From Paenibacillus taichungensis (lineage in GTDB: Bacteria; Bacillota; Bacilli; Paenibacillales; Paenibacillaceae), in assembly GCF_003287275.1 (NCBI RefSeq), contig NZ_QEVW01000001.1, positions 405,419 to 469,418 on the forward strand: a stretch of 64,000 nt of DNA. The letters are read 5' to 3'. The translations under genes and the position numbers were made by a program. The notes beneath the pieces are model-generated. The model searched no databases and was not told where the DNA came from. It was given only the letters and a program-made list of their open reading frames with translations. This document shows positions 46,516 to 56,400 of the stretch, piece by piece; the first letter of the stretch is position 1, and each line of letters begins with the position of its first letter.

Positions 46516-47706
46516 TCAACCGCCGTGAATCGGGATGGGTTTCAGGCCAGCTGTGCTGGATGTATTCGGCATTTTCGTTGGACGGTTCACGTCCGTGAGA
46601 ACATGTTGTTGCAGCAAATAACGGGCATAGGCAAGCGGCCGGGTGTAGGTCAGACTGTGCATACGGGGGTCATCCGCCTCTGCGAATGAGGAACGTCCCG
46701 GCCTGGAGTTCACTTCAAGCAGCCAAAGGCGGCCTTGCACATCTGCTCCGAAATCAAGGCCCAGTTCGGCAAGTCTGCCAAATCGGCTTTCCAATAGCGT
46801 AGGGATGCGGGCAGCAGCCTGCCTGATCTTCACCAGTAGAGCGTTAGATTGATTTTCCCCATATCGTTCCAGCAGATAAGAATGCACAGGGTACGCCTTA
46901 CCCCCTCCATGCAAATTGGAAGTGAGAGAGCCAGCCGGTCCTTCCCGAACCATACATCCGGTTAGAGACCAGCGTCCTTGCCCATTTTTTTGCACCAAGG
47001 CCCTAATGTCGAACGGTCGTCCATGATGACTAAGTTCCAGATACGGCTGTAAGATCATCTTTTTACCGGCCTTGTGTAAATCCAGCCAGGCAGAGACATC
47101 CTGGCGACGCTCAAATGAACGATGAATCAATTCATTGCGAGTATTTCTGCCCTCCATAATCCAGGAGGTATGGTAATCTTCGCGATAAAGGCGAAACGTA
47201 TCTTTACCATGGGTGCCCGATACAGGTTTGAAGAAAATGCCTTTAGGCCAGCGCTCCAGCCATTGCTCCCATAAGGTATCTGACTGAAGCAGCGTCGTAG
47301 GCGCAAGAAGAGCACGCAGTCTTGTATCAGCGGACAAGGCGCGATATACCTTCCATTTACCAGGCAAGGAAGCAGACCAGTAACGGGCATGGTGTCCGTT
47401 TCCTGACGATGCTAGCTGCTGCAGCTGCTGTTTGAATGTTCTGGGAATTGGGAGTAGACAGCGGTCCATGATCAGGTCTACAGCAGGAAGAGGCACGATG
47501 TTCCATTCTCCTCTGTCAAATACATAGCCCTGTGTGAGGCGTGACACGCTGGGGTTATTCGATACGGCCAGCACAATGATATTTAGGCCGTAACGGTAGC
47601 TTTCCAAACTGAGACGACGACAGAAGAGTTCATCCACGAAAGGAGGCGAGCCTTCTGTTGCCCGAACCAGGATGGCTACTGTGTTTGTCTGATGTTGCAG
47701 GAACAT
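46516..47706 (-). CDS. YheC/YheD family ATP-grasp protein (copy 2)
   Basis: A 396-residue short form. GGAGGTG lies seven bases before the ATG. ATP-grasp signatures: FFKPVSGTHGKDTFRL, DIRALVQKNGQGRW, TSNLHGGG and GLDFGADVQGRLWLLEVNSRP. The Gly-rich loop reads GTHGKDTFR instead of G-G/K-GI, so nucleotide handling may differ. It is closest to copy 5 (shared NLHGGG and Cys in TGC). Confidence 0.85.
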   Translation of the reverse strand: MFLQHQTNTVAILVRATEGSPPFVDELFCRRLSLESYRYGLNIIVLAVSNNPSVSRLTQGYVFDRGEWNIVPLPAVDLIMDRCLLPIPRTFKQQLQQLASSGNGHHARYWSASLPGKWKVYRALSADTRLRALLAPTTLLQSDTLWEQWLERWPKGIFFKPVSGTHGKDTFRLYREDYHTSWIMEGRNTRNELIHRSFERRQDVSAWLDLHKAGKKMILQPYLELSHHGRPFDIRALVQKNGQGRWSLTGCMVREGPAGSLTSNLHGGGKAYPVHSYLLERYGENQSNALLVKIRQAAARIPTLLESRFGRLAELGLDFGADVQGRLWLLEVNSRPGRSSFAEADDPRMHSLTYTRPLAYARYLLQQHVLTDVNRPTKMPNTSSTAGLKPIPIHGG

Positions 47707-47736
47707 TCCGCTGCACCTCCTCTAATGGATGACTCT

Positions 47737-49104
47737 TCAGAATCCGCCCAGATAGGTGGAGTATTCCAGCATCGCTTTGACAGAAGGCCGGATTTTGCTC
47801 TCGCTAAGTGGCGTATTATCGTTCTTGGATGGTTTGGAATTCACTTCAAGCAGCCAGACCCTTCCGCTGGTGTCCAAGGCAAGGTCAATGCCGAGTTCAC
47901 CGAAGTGGGCGGGGATGGCACCTTCAATGCCTTTGGCAATATCCAGAGCGGCCGTATGCAATCCTGCGTATGCAGAGGCTTTGGCTGATGAGGATAATTG
48001 AGTTTTGGCTACAGCTTCCTTGACGGTGCTGAGACTTCCACCTCGTGCCAGGTTGGATACATAGTGACTGCCGCCTGCAATACGTGCGACGATGGAAGTG
48101 ACGCTCCATTTGCCCGTACGGTTTTTTTGCACAAGCGCACGGAAATCTACGGGTCTGCCGCTGTTATCAATCAGAGAAAGACCCTGTTGGATCTGGTAGC
48201 GCGTTGTTTTCATTTTCCCGGACAGACTGGCATACAGTTTATCCAGAGAAGTATACGTTTGTTTTCGGGTCCCCCCAACGCTTGTAGCGAGGGTGAGGAA
48301 GCTGCCGTCGCTTTGACGGGAGACCCGGATGATACCTTTGCCAAGCGACCCACGAACCGGCTTCAAAAAGACAACCGGATACCGATTGCACATCGTTTTA
48401 AGTGTGGCGGAAGCTTTGAGCAAATGGGATTCGGGCAGTACTCTCTTCAGTGATGAAATGGACTTCAAGGCATCAAATACTTCATTTTTGTCCAGAAACT
48501 TTTCATTGAAGGTCTGTGTACCGTAGAGCGATTTTACTTCTTTAATAAAATGCTGTACGCTAGGTTTGTTCTCAAGCTTACGGGACGTCAGCCGGTTATT
48601 GACGACGTCTGCTATAGGCAGAACGGTCTTTTTCCAGCCGTCATCATACACCCAGCCTTTCATATAACCCGTTACCGCTCCAATATCCTCCGGTGTGAAA
48701 AAGGATACATAGGCGCCCTGCTTCCGGCAGGCGTTCACCAATTCTTGACAGAACATCGTGATGGAGCCAAAGGGCCGATCGGGTTGATCGGGATAATCCC
48801 GGCTGACCAATACACTGATGTAGGGTCCAAGGCGCAGCGTACGGCTGGCTGAACGATAAGATATCCTCAGGACCGAACGGGGAACAAGGCCGGTCTTGCT
48901 GGCTACCGTCTGATTGATGCGCAGACCGTCATACCTAGGAACAGGGATGACAGTGACCTCACGGCGGAAAGAGCCGAATTGCAGCTGAAGAGGTCGGCCA
49001 GAAGGGATTTTAAGCGCTTTGAGCACCCCTTCGCCCAGCATGATGACGTCGTCCTGCAGGATGCCCGAGCCGGTAACCTGAATCGTTACTTTTTTAGTGG
49101 ACAT
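47737..49104 (-). CDS. YheC/YheD family ATP-grasp protein, long form (copy 1)
   Basis: The first gene of the five. The ATG at 49104 follows GGAAGGAG; a reading from 49392 would add 96 residues across the promoter region and is rejected. The 455-residue product has the long-form N-terminal domain (KVTIQVTGSGILQDDVIMLGEG, LQLQFGSFRREVTV, RLGPYISVLVS). ATP-grasp signatures: FLKPVRGSLGKGIIRV, DFRALVQKNRTGKW, SNLARGG and GIDLALDTSGRVWLLEVNSKP. The operon promoter should lie in 49105-49384, shared with divergent ylbF. Confidence 0.87.
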   Translation of the reverse strand: MSTKKVTIQVTGSGILQDDVIMLGEGVLKALKIPSGRPLQLQFGSFRREVTVIPVPRYDGLRINQTVASKTGLVPRSVLRISYRSASRTLRLGPYISVLVSRDYPDQPDRPFGSITMFCQELVNACRKQGAYVSFFTPEDIGAVTGYMKGWVYDDGWKKTVLPIADVVNNRLTSRKLENKPSVQHFIKEVKSLYGTQTFNEKFLDKNEVFDALKSISSLKRVLPESHLLKASATLKTMCNRYPVVFLKPVRGSLGKGIIRVSRQSDGSFLTLATSVGGTRKQTYTSLDKLYASLSGKMKTTRYQIQQGLSLIDNSGRPVDFRALVQKNRTGKWSVTSIVARIAGGSHYVSNLARGGSLSTVKEAVAKTQLSSSAKASAYAGLHTAALDIAKGIEGAIPAHFGELGIDLALDTSGRVWLLEVNSKPSKNDNTPLSESKIRPSVKAMLEYSTYLGGF

Positions 49105-49384
49105 CACGGATCTCCTTCCGGGCGGCAACTTGATGTCTGATCTCGAAGTTGAACGGCATCTGAACATGGCATGTGCTTCATCATATGAGGACATATAACC
49201 CTTGGTGATTGACCCATTTGGATTAAATGCATTTGATGCTCGGCAGGTAATGAATGGCATGTTTCCACAAGCTTTGTTTGACGGAAGTGAAATACGTGTA
49301 TTAACACGGGTGAGCGTTGCGATGAGAATGCGAATGAATACGAATGGATAACAGAAGAACAACCCAATTTGAGGAGGAATAATA

Positions 49385-49732
49385 GTGAACATTTATGACA
49401 AAGCCAATGATTTGGCCAAAGCACTAAGAGAAAGCAGCGAGGTTGAAGAAATTACTTCTGCGATGAAGCTGATTGAAGCAGACCCTGAAGCGAAGGCTAT
49501 GCTGGATAATTTCCGTGATCAACAGATGGAATTGCAACAACGTATGATGAGTGGGGATATGCCTGCACCGGACGAAATGGAGAAAATGGAGAAACTTTTC
49601 GAGGTCCTGAGCTTGAACCTGAACATCCGTCGTCTGTTTGACGCTGAACGTCGCCTGAGTGTCATTATCGAAGACGTGAACAAAATTATTGCAGACAGCC
49701 TCGGTCATCTGTACGGTGGTGCTGAAGCCTAA
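49385..49732 (+). CDS. ylbF: YlbF family regulator
   Basis: A 115-residue helical protein from a GTG start with GAGGAGG upstream. IYDKANDLAKALRESSEVEEITSAMKLIEADPEAKAMLDNFR is the YlbF/YmcA (Com_YlbF) signature, here residues about 3-44. In Bacillus, YlbF, YmcA and YaaT form a complex that affects RNase Y, competence, biofilm and sporulation. The paralogue ymcA is not in view, so assignment to YlbF itself is family-level. Confidence 0.8.
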   Translation: MNIYDKANDLAKALRESSEVEEITSAMKLIEADPEAKAMLDNFRDQQMELQQRMMSGDMPAPDEMEKMEKLFEVLSLNLNIRRLFDAERRLSVIIEDVNKIIADSLGHLYGGAEA

Positions 49733-49834
49733 ACCTAAAGCCTTGTCCCGTTTTTTTGCCTGAACCTCTCATATTAGCTCCTTGTCGTTCATAGACTAGA
49801 CATATAGAGTCGATCAAGAACGAAGGAGCTGTGA

Positions 49835-50122
49835 ATGGTGAAAAGGTTGAAGAAAGCAAAACATGTGATCTATCTGCTTATCGCGTTGTCGATGCTGGTC
49901 ATTGCGCTGCCGCGTATTTCCTTTGCTGGTGGAATGGACTGGGTTAATATTTTTGGCATCGTATGGGTGCTGTTCTCGTTATTAATCATTGGTGCACATC
50001 TGCATTTTATTCTTGGTGTGGATGAAGAGAAGAAGCGTGCGCTGGAAGCTGTTCGGCGGGCAAAGCTGCGGCAGTGGGAGATGAAACTGGTGGACAAGCA
50101 GGAACAGAGCAAATCTGTATAA
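49835..50122 (+). CDS. Hypothetical two-helix membrane protein
   Basis: A 95-residue protein with a short basic N-terminus, two hydrophobic helices (about 10-30 and 37-60) joined by AGGMDW, and a charged, helical cytoplasmic tail. I do not recognise the family. AAGGAG lies six bases before the ATG. A strong terminator (50167-50208) follows. Confidence 0.7.
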   Translation: MVKRLKKAKHVIYLLIALSMLVIALPRISFAGGMDWVNIFGIVWVLFSLLIIGAHLHFILGVDEEKKRALEAVRRAKLRQWEMKLVDKQEQSKSV

Positions 50123-50166
50123 GGTTAGAACACAAATGACATGGTGATTGAGATGGCTTTATCTGT

Positions 50167-50208
50167 AAGGCCGGATCCCTTTTGGTATGAAGGGACCGGC
50201 CTTTTTTG
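50167..50208 (+). terminator. Terminator
   Basis: AAGGCCGG-TCCCTT pairs with AAGGGA-CCGGCCTT (one bulge), followed by six T. Confidence 0.93.
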
Positions 50209-50350
50209 CACCCTTAATTTGCTGTTCCGATTATTCAGATCGATGTTGCGCAGTTCTTTAGGAGAATGGTGCGTAGAATGGGGTTATTTTCCTAAGGTCG
50301 TGTTATAATAGATACAGAATAGTACAGATGCATCTTCGGGGGTGGTACAG

Positions 50351-51685
50351 ATGGACGGACAGGAAGAAAACGTGACGAAGCATGAACAATTGCTTCAACA
50401 TATTGAACAGCTGAAGGTAGGCAGTAAAATATCGGTGCGTGGACTGGCGCGAGAGCTGGGCGTAAGCGAAGGAACAGCGTATCGTGCAGTAAAAGAGGCA
50501 GAGAACTTCGGCCTGGTCGTGACCAAGGAACGAATTGGAACAGTGCGGATCGAGAAAAGACCTCGCGGTATGACCGAGCAGCTGACTTTTGCCGATGTGG
50601 TGACCATAGTTGAAGGTCATGTGCTGGGTGGAAGTGACGGTCTGGCCAAACCGCTTCACAAGTACGTAATTGGTGCGATGAAAGAACAGGCCATGGCCCG
50701 TTACATTGACGCGGGAAGCCTGTTGATTGTCGGTAACCGGGACAATGCACATTCCCTTGCGCTCGAACAGGGGGCAGGCGTGTTAATTACAGGTGGATTT
50801 GGTACAAGCCGTGAAGTGAGGGTGATGGCTGATGAGTTAGGTCTGCCCATCATTTCCTCCCGACATGATACGTTCACAGTGGCTTCAATGATTAACCGTG
50901 CGATCTTCGATCGACTGATTAAGAAAAAGATTATGTTGGTAGAGGATATTATTGGTCAGAAACCCCGCCTTCAGGTGCTAAAGGTGACCAGTTCAGCCGC
51001 GGATTTTCATCTGCTGGTTTCCGAAACGGGAGAGCATCGCTTTCCGGTAGTAGATGAATGGAACCGGGTTATCGGTATAGTAAGTCTCAAAGATGTGAGC
51101 GAGTTAAAAGAGGATCAAAGTATTGAGAAGTGTGTCGTACGTCGCCCAATCACAGCTTCGCTGCAAACCTCACTGGCTTCGGCTGCACAGATCATGACGT
51201 GGGAGGGCATTGACTTCCTACCCATTGTGGATCGGAACCGTAAATTGATTGCATCCGTCACCCGTAAGGAAGTGCTGCAAGCGATGCGTGATGCGCAGAA
51301 GCAGCCACAGCTTGGAGAGACGTTTGATCATCTGATCTGGAACGGGTTTGCGGAAGAGCGCGGAGAGCAGAACGAACTGTTTTTCCACGGATTCATCATT
51401 CCTCAGATGGCAACAGATCTCGGTACAATCTCGGAAGGCGTTCTGCTGAATGTGATGACACAGGCTGGAAGGCGTGCCGCTTGGGACGTTACAGGAAACG
51501 ACCATATGGTGGATAATATAACAACGTATTTTGTTCGTCCGGTACAGATTGAAGATCAGATTCTGGTGCGTCCAATGATTCTGGAGACAAGTCGTCGGAC
51601 CTGCAAAATGGATATTGTCATTACCCGTGACGGGAATGTTGTATGCAAAGCGGTGATGACCCTGCAATCGATTGACCATGCGTAG
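50351..51685 (+). CDS. ytoI: HTH-DRTGG-CBS-hotdog domain protein, YtoI-like
   Basis: A 444-residue multidomain protein: a GntR-like winged helix (about 10-70; SVRGLARELGVSEGTAYRAVKEAE), a DRTGG domain (about 85-185), a CBS pair (about 195-305) and a hot-dog thioesterase-like domain (about 320-440). This is the YtoI layout. CBS domains usually sense adenine nucleotides, so a regulator or regulated thioesterase is possible. The ATG at 50351 is used because the GGGGGTGG site would otherwise be inside the gene (GTG at 50342). It faces ytpI, as in Bacillus. Confidence 0.87.
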   Translation: MDGQEENVTKHEQLLQHIEQLKVGSKISVRGLARELGVSEGTAYRAVKEAENFGLVVTKERIGTVRIEKRPRGMTEQLTFADVVTIVEGHVLGGSDGLAKPLHKYVIGAMKEQAMARYIDAGSLLIVGNRDNAHSLALEQGAGVLITGGFGTSREVRVMADELGLPIISSRHDTFTVASMINRAIFDRLIKKKIMLVEDIIGQKPRLQVLKVTSSAADFHLLVSETGEHRFPVVDEWNRVIGIVSLKDVSELKEDQSIEKCVVRRPITASLQTSLASAAQIMTWEGIDFLPIVDRNRKLIASVTRKEVLQAMRDAQKQPQLGETFDHLIWNGFAEERGEQNELFFHGFIIPQMATDLGTISEGVLLNVMTQAGRRAAWDVTGNDHMVDNITTYFVRPVQIEDQILVRPMILETSRRTCKMDIVITRDGNVVCKAVMTLQSIDHA

Positions 51686-51728
51686 AAATCTAGAGATCTT
51701 TGATCCGAAAAATATCATAATTCCAGCA

Positions 51729-51820
51729 AAAAAGAGAGATCCTCTTATCGAAATAACGCACTGTACCCCGAAATCAATGTGGTTCAGGCTTGTTCGGATA
51801 GATGAGGATCTCTCTTTTTG
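51729..51820. terminator. Long bidirectional terminator between ytoI and ytpI
   Basis: AAAAAGAGAGATCCTC (from 51729) pairs with GAGGATCTCTCTTTTT (to 51820) across a loop of about 60 bases. Confidence 0.75.
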
Positions 51821-51849
51821 GCAAAACACATTGACATCGTGCTAATGCA

Positions 51850-52191
51850 TCAGGCAGATTGTCCGGATGTCTTGCCAGTTCCAGCGTCTGCATGCTGCTG
51901 AAGGCGGGCATAGTAACTGCGGTTACGTAAACCGGCGAACAGATTGTACGCTCCCATAATTAGAAATAGCGCTTCCACAACGACGGATAGCGTAGAACCG
52001 GTAAACACAAACATCAGGATGAGGGAAAGAATAATCAGCATGCTACCCATCCAGACGTTGGTCCATGAGCGATAAAGACCTGTGGCGATGGGATCAGTGG
52101 CTCTGCGCGAACGAATGCTGTTCAGAGCTGAACAGACCATGGCCAGGGCAAAGATGGCGATCAGTACATATTTGAGTACATCGATGAACAC
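51850..52191 (-). CDS. ytpI: YtpI family membrane protein
   Basis: A 113-residue protein with three hydrophobic helices (about 8-25, 49-67 and 70-90) and a charged C-terminus. Its size, topology and its place facing ytoI and next to ytrI/ytrH support YtpI. Function unknown. Confidence 0.8.
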   Translation of the reverse strand: MFIDVLKYVLIAIFALAMVCSALNSIRSRRATDPIATGLYRSWTNVWMGSMLIILSLILMFVFTGSTLSVVVEALFLIMGAYNLFAGLRNRSYYARLQQHADAGTGKTSGQSA

Positions 52192-52288
52192 AAAGACGCA
52201 GCTCCTTTTCTGGAAAGCATTTACTGCCCTTATTGTACCATGCAGGCAGAGGGCAAGGGCAGTTTTTTTCCGAGGCTATCATCCATTT

Positions 52289-52777
52289 CTAAGCCGGAAC
52301 GTGCATCCGAATCTGTACCCAAACTTGCAGCACACCTTCCATCACCAGCATCGTTTTCACCTGGACGGTATATTCCTTTTCTCTGACCGTGTACACTTTT
52401 TGGTTCAGCATGATTCGTGTCATTTTGCTGTACTCATCGATGTTGAACACATCACGGCCCCGGAGAACCTCAAGTTCATCTCCCAGCTTTTGCAGCATCA
52501 CTTTTAGGGAGGCCTCGTCCGGACCTTTGTCAGAGTCTTCTGCACGGACCTTAATTTCCTTGATGACGGTTTGGCGTTTACTGTATTTTTTCAGCGTTTT
52601 AATATCCTCCTCGTTCTGATGCAGCTGAAGCTGCAACTCCTGATTGTTGAGCCACAACTCGTTGTAACTAAGGTGAAATACACCGTTGTATACGACACAA
52701 CCGGCGATCATTCCGAGAACAAAGACAGCAGTCATGCGCATAAGCGGGCGGTAACGTGAAAATGGCGGGATTCTCAT
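52289..52777 (-). CDS. ytrI: Sporulation membrane protein YtrI
   Basis: A 162-residue protein with one N-terminal membrane helix (about 14-35), a predicted coiled coil (about 40-70, NELWLNNQELQLQLHQNEED) and a C-terminal soluble domain. In Bacillus YtrI is made under sigma-E control and is needed for efficient sporulation. It lies 21 bases after ytrH on the same strand, the Bacillus order. Confidence 0.85.
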   Translation of the reverse strand: MRIPPFSRYRPLMRMTAVFVLGMIAGCVVYNGVFHLSYNELWLNNQELQLQLHQNEEDIKTLKKYSKRQTVIKEIKVRAEDSDKGPDEASLKVMLQKLGDELEVLRGRDVFNIDEYSKMTRIMLNQKVYTVREKEYTVQVKTMLVMEGVLQVWVQIRMHVPA

Positions 52778-52798
52778 GGGCGCTGTCCTGGAGTCATG

Positions 52799-53128
52799 CT
52801 AACCCCGTCCTCCACCGCATACCCATTTCACCAGTTCGGTACCCATGTGGGCGCCCATAAATGCGGATATCAAATACAAAATTTGTTTGACTGCCGGAGA
52901 CAGATTGCCGTCCAGCACGTTGCTTTCGATCACCCGCATCGGATCGATTGTACCGCCAACGGCCGCTGCGAGCGCCCAAATTTTTATTTTCCCAGCAACA
53001 TCAAGCATCGTCTGTGTAGGAGGCTGGAGAGAGACTACTGCTCCTATACCTCCAATCATCGCGCCGCCCAGCACGATCCCAAACGCAATGAAGAAATCAA
53101 GAATGGCTTTGGACAAAAATGTGCTCAT
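52799..53128 (-). CDS. ytrH: Sporulation membrane protein YtrH
   Basis: A 109-residue, very hydrophobic protein with Gly-rich helices (FIAFGIVLGGAMIGGIGAVV at about 12-31 and a second near 80-100). ytrH and ytrI lie next to dnaE in Bacillus, as here, and both act in sporulation under sigma-E. Confidence 0.88.
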   Translation of the reverse strand: MSTFLSKAILDFFIAFGIVLGGAMIGGIGAVVSLQPPTQTMLDVAGKIKIWALAAAVGGTIDPMRVIESNVLDGNLSPAVKQILYLISAFMGAHMGTELVKWVCGGGRG

Positions 53129-53432
53129 CCGGCAACACCCCTTTCAGACCCAGCAGCACACCTCCTGTCTTTGGTCCGTAACAGGGGGAGCGGCTTGTAC
53201 TTCTATTGTATGGGCGTGCCCCCGAACGTTATGATAAAATAGAATAATAAAACACTCTTTATTAGGATGGATCCTTATTTTCATTCATTTCATTAATAGA
53301 GCATTTTACATGGATACAGAAAACAACTTTCGGTCTGAACCGAAGGATGAAAAATATGGATAGAAGAAGATAGTGTAGTAACCTGATTCAAGCAGGTTGC
53401 TGCGACTGTCCATGGCGAAAGGAAGAAAAAAC
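53129..53432 (+). other. Divergent region between ytrH and dnaE
   Basis: A probable dnaE promoter is TTGTAT (53206-53211) and TATGAT (53230-53235), spacer 18. A small hairpin, AACCTG/CAGGTT at 53382-53399, lies in the leader just before the dnaE ribosome-binding site. No gene is seen. Confidence 0.5.
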
Positions 53433-56400
53433 ATGAGTTCTTTTGTGCATTTGCACGTTCATAGTGAATATAGTTTGCTGGACGGCGCTGCGCGTATACC
53501 GGATCTCGTGAATAAAGCCGCGGATCTCGGAATGACTACGCTGGCATTGACCGACCACGGTGTAATGTATGGTGCTATCCCTTTCTATAAAGCATGCGTC
53601 GAGCGGGGAATTAAGCCGATTATTGGATGTGAGGCTTACATGACTGCCGGGTCTCGCAAAGAGCGGGGGAGCCGGAAGGATCAGCCGATTCATCATCTGA
53701 TTTTATTGGCCAAAAATATGACGGGTTATCGCAACCTGATGAAATTATGCTCCATCGGACATTTGGAAGGGTTTCATTACAAACCGCGTATTGATATGGA
53801 GAGTCTGGCTGCTCATCACGAGGGTATTATTTGTTTAAGTGCTTGTCTGGGGGGCGAGGTTCCCCAGCATTTGCTGCATGGACGTGAGGAAGAGGCGAAG
53901 CGTGCGGCGCTGCGTTACAAAAACATTTTTGGTGCCGATTTCTATCTGGAGCTGCAGGACCACGGGCTATCTGAGCAAAAAAGAGTGAATCCCCAACTGA
54001 TTCGTCTGGCAGCAGAGCTGGATATTCCATTGGTGGCGACCAACGATGCGCACTATCTGTCCGAAGAGGACGCGGAGCTTCAGGATGTGTTGATCTGCAT
54101 CGGAACAGGGAAAACGGTAGATGACGAGAACCGGCTGCGTATCGGAACCAATCAGCTTTATCTCAAGAATGAACAAGAAATGGCGCGTTTGTTCCCCCAT
54201 GTGCCCGAAGCATTGGCGAATACGGTTCGCATCGCGGAATCGTGTGAGTTGCAGCTGGAATTCGGCAAATCCATTTTGCCGGAGTACAGACCGCTTCCTG
54301 AAGGGAAAACTCCGTCTGCCTATCTGCGTCAGTTGTGCGAAGAGGGAATGGAAGAGCGCTATAATGAATCATCGCGTTGGACGGACACGGAGCTCAGAGC
54401 CGAGCTTGAACAGCGGCTGGAATATGAACTCCGGGTTATAGACAGTATGGGATTCTCGGATTATTTCCTGATCGTATGGGATTTTATCGCCTATTCTCAC
54501 CAGCAGGGAATTGTCACCGGACCGGGTCGTGGCTCCTCGGCAGGTAGTCTTGTTGCCTATACCTTGCGTATTACAGACGTTGATCCCATGAAGTATAACC
54601 TGCTCTTCGAGCGGTTTTTGAATCCGGAACGGATCTCCATGCCGGATATTGATATCGACTTCAGCGATGAACGGCGAGACGAAGTCATTGAATATGTTGC
54701 GAAAAAATACGGCAAAGCCCATGTAGCCCAAATCATTACCTTTGGTACGATGGCTGCCCGTGCAGCCGTTCGGGACGTCGGACGTGCATTGAATGTGCCT
54801 TACGGCGAGGTGGACAAGGCAGCGAAGCTGATTCCTGCACAGCTTGGCATTAACATTCAGCGGGCAATGGAAGCCACCCCTGAACTGAAGGCTCTGTATG
54901 AGACCAAGCCCAAAACACGTGAGCTGCTCGATATGGCGATGAAAGTGGAAGGCATGCCTCGTCATGCTTCCACGCATGCGGCGGGGGTTGTCATCTCCCG
55001 TGATCCGCTTACGGATGCCGTTCCGCTTCAAGAGGGGAGTGAGGGGACGGCCTTAACGCAATATTCCATGGAAAACCTGGAGTCTATCGGACTGCTCAAA
55101 ATGGACTTCCTCGGTCTGCGTACCCTTTCGATTATTGAACGCTGTCTGCGCTGGATTGGGGAAAATGGCGAAATTCCGGATTTTCGTCATATTCCGGACG
55201 ACGATGCACTCACGTATGAGATGCTTGGCCGAGGCGACACGATGGGGATATTCCAGCTTGAATCCGCAGGGGTGCGTCGTGTCCTGAAGGAGCTGAAGCC
55301 GAGTGTATTTGAAGATATTATTTCCGTGTTGGCCCTGTATCGTCCGGGCCCAATGGAGTTCATATCCAAATACATTCAGGGCAAACATGGCCAGATCGAA
55401 GTGGATTACCCCCATGCGGATCTCGAGTCCATCCTTAAGGATACGTACGGCATCATTGTCTATCAGGAACAAATTATGCAGATTGCTTCCCGGATGGCAG
55501 GCTTCTCTCTCGGCGAAGCGGATTTGCTCCGCAGAGCGGTATCCAAGAAAAAACGGGAAGTACTGGATCTCGAACGTGGGCATTTCGTTCAGGGCAGTCT
55601 GAAGCAAGGGTACAGCGAAGCGGAGGCAGACCTGGTCTATGATATGATCGTCAAGTTCGCCAACTACGGTTTCCCGCGTGCCCATGCCGCTGCGTATGGC
55701 GTGCTTGCTTTCCAGACGGCTTATCTGAAAGCACATTATCCCATTCATTTTATGGCATCCATGTTAACTGCCGTGATGGGCAGTCACCGCAAGGTAGCGG
55801 AGTATGTCGTGGAATGCCGACGTATGGACATTGAAGTACTTCCACCGGATGTGAATGAGAGCGGTATTCTGTTTACACCTGTACTTACATCATCTAGCAA
55901 AACTAGTGCTGACCAAGCAGCGGAAACCCAACGTTTAGAGGGAGAGCAGGGTGAGAATGGGACAGCAAGTCCAACGATGGCACATGCTGTACATGATGAT
56001 TATTATTCCGGACAAGCAGAGTACGGCGAAGCACCTCTGCCAGATGACCCGGGCCCCGCACCAGACGAAGATGGTAGTTCATACGAGTGGCAGGCAGCGA
56101 CGACTGTGCCGGAGCATACCGAGGATCGGATTAATTCGGGCGTAGTGACTGTTTCTACAGCAGAACGCCTTCATGGAACTGGGAAAGAGGGGGCCTCGCA
56201 TTCCGAACAGCATGAAATGTCTGCTGTACAGGAAAAGGATGGATTGTCGGTTCAGAACTCTGATGCAGATACAGCAACTGGGGCGATACGATTTGGTCTG
56301 GCTGCGGTAAAAAATGTAGGTACCCAGGCAATGGAGAGCATCATGATTGTACGTCAGGAAAGACCGTTCGACAGCCTGCTCGATTTTTGTCGTCGCGTCG

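Noticed and set aside
49105..49392. N-terminal extension of the first YheC/YheD-type gene
   Set aside because: The extra 96 residues lack a ribosome-binding site, have unlikely composition and would cover the divergent ylbF promoter region.
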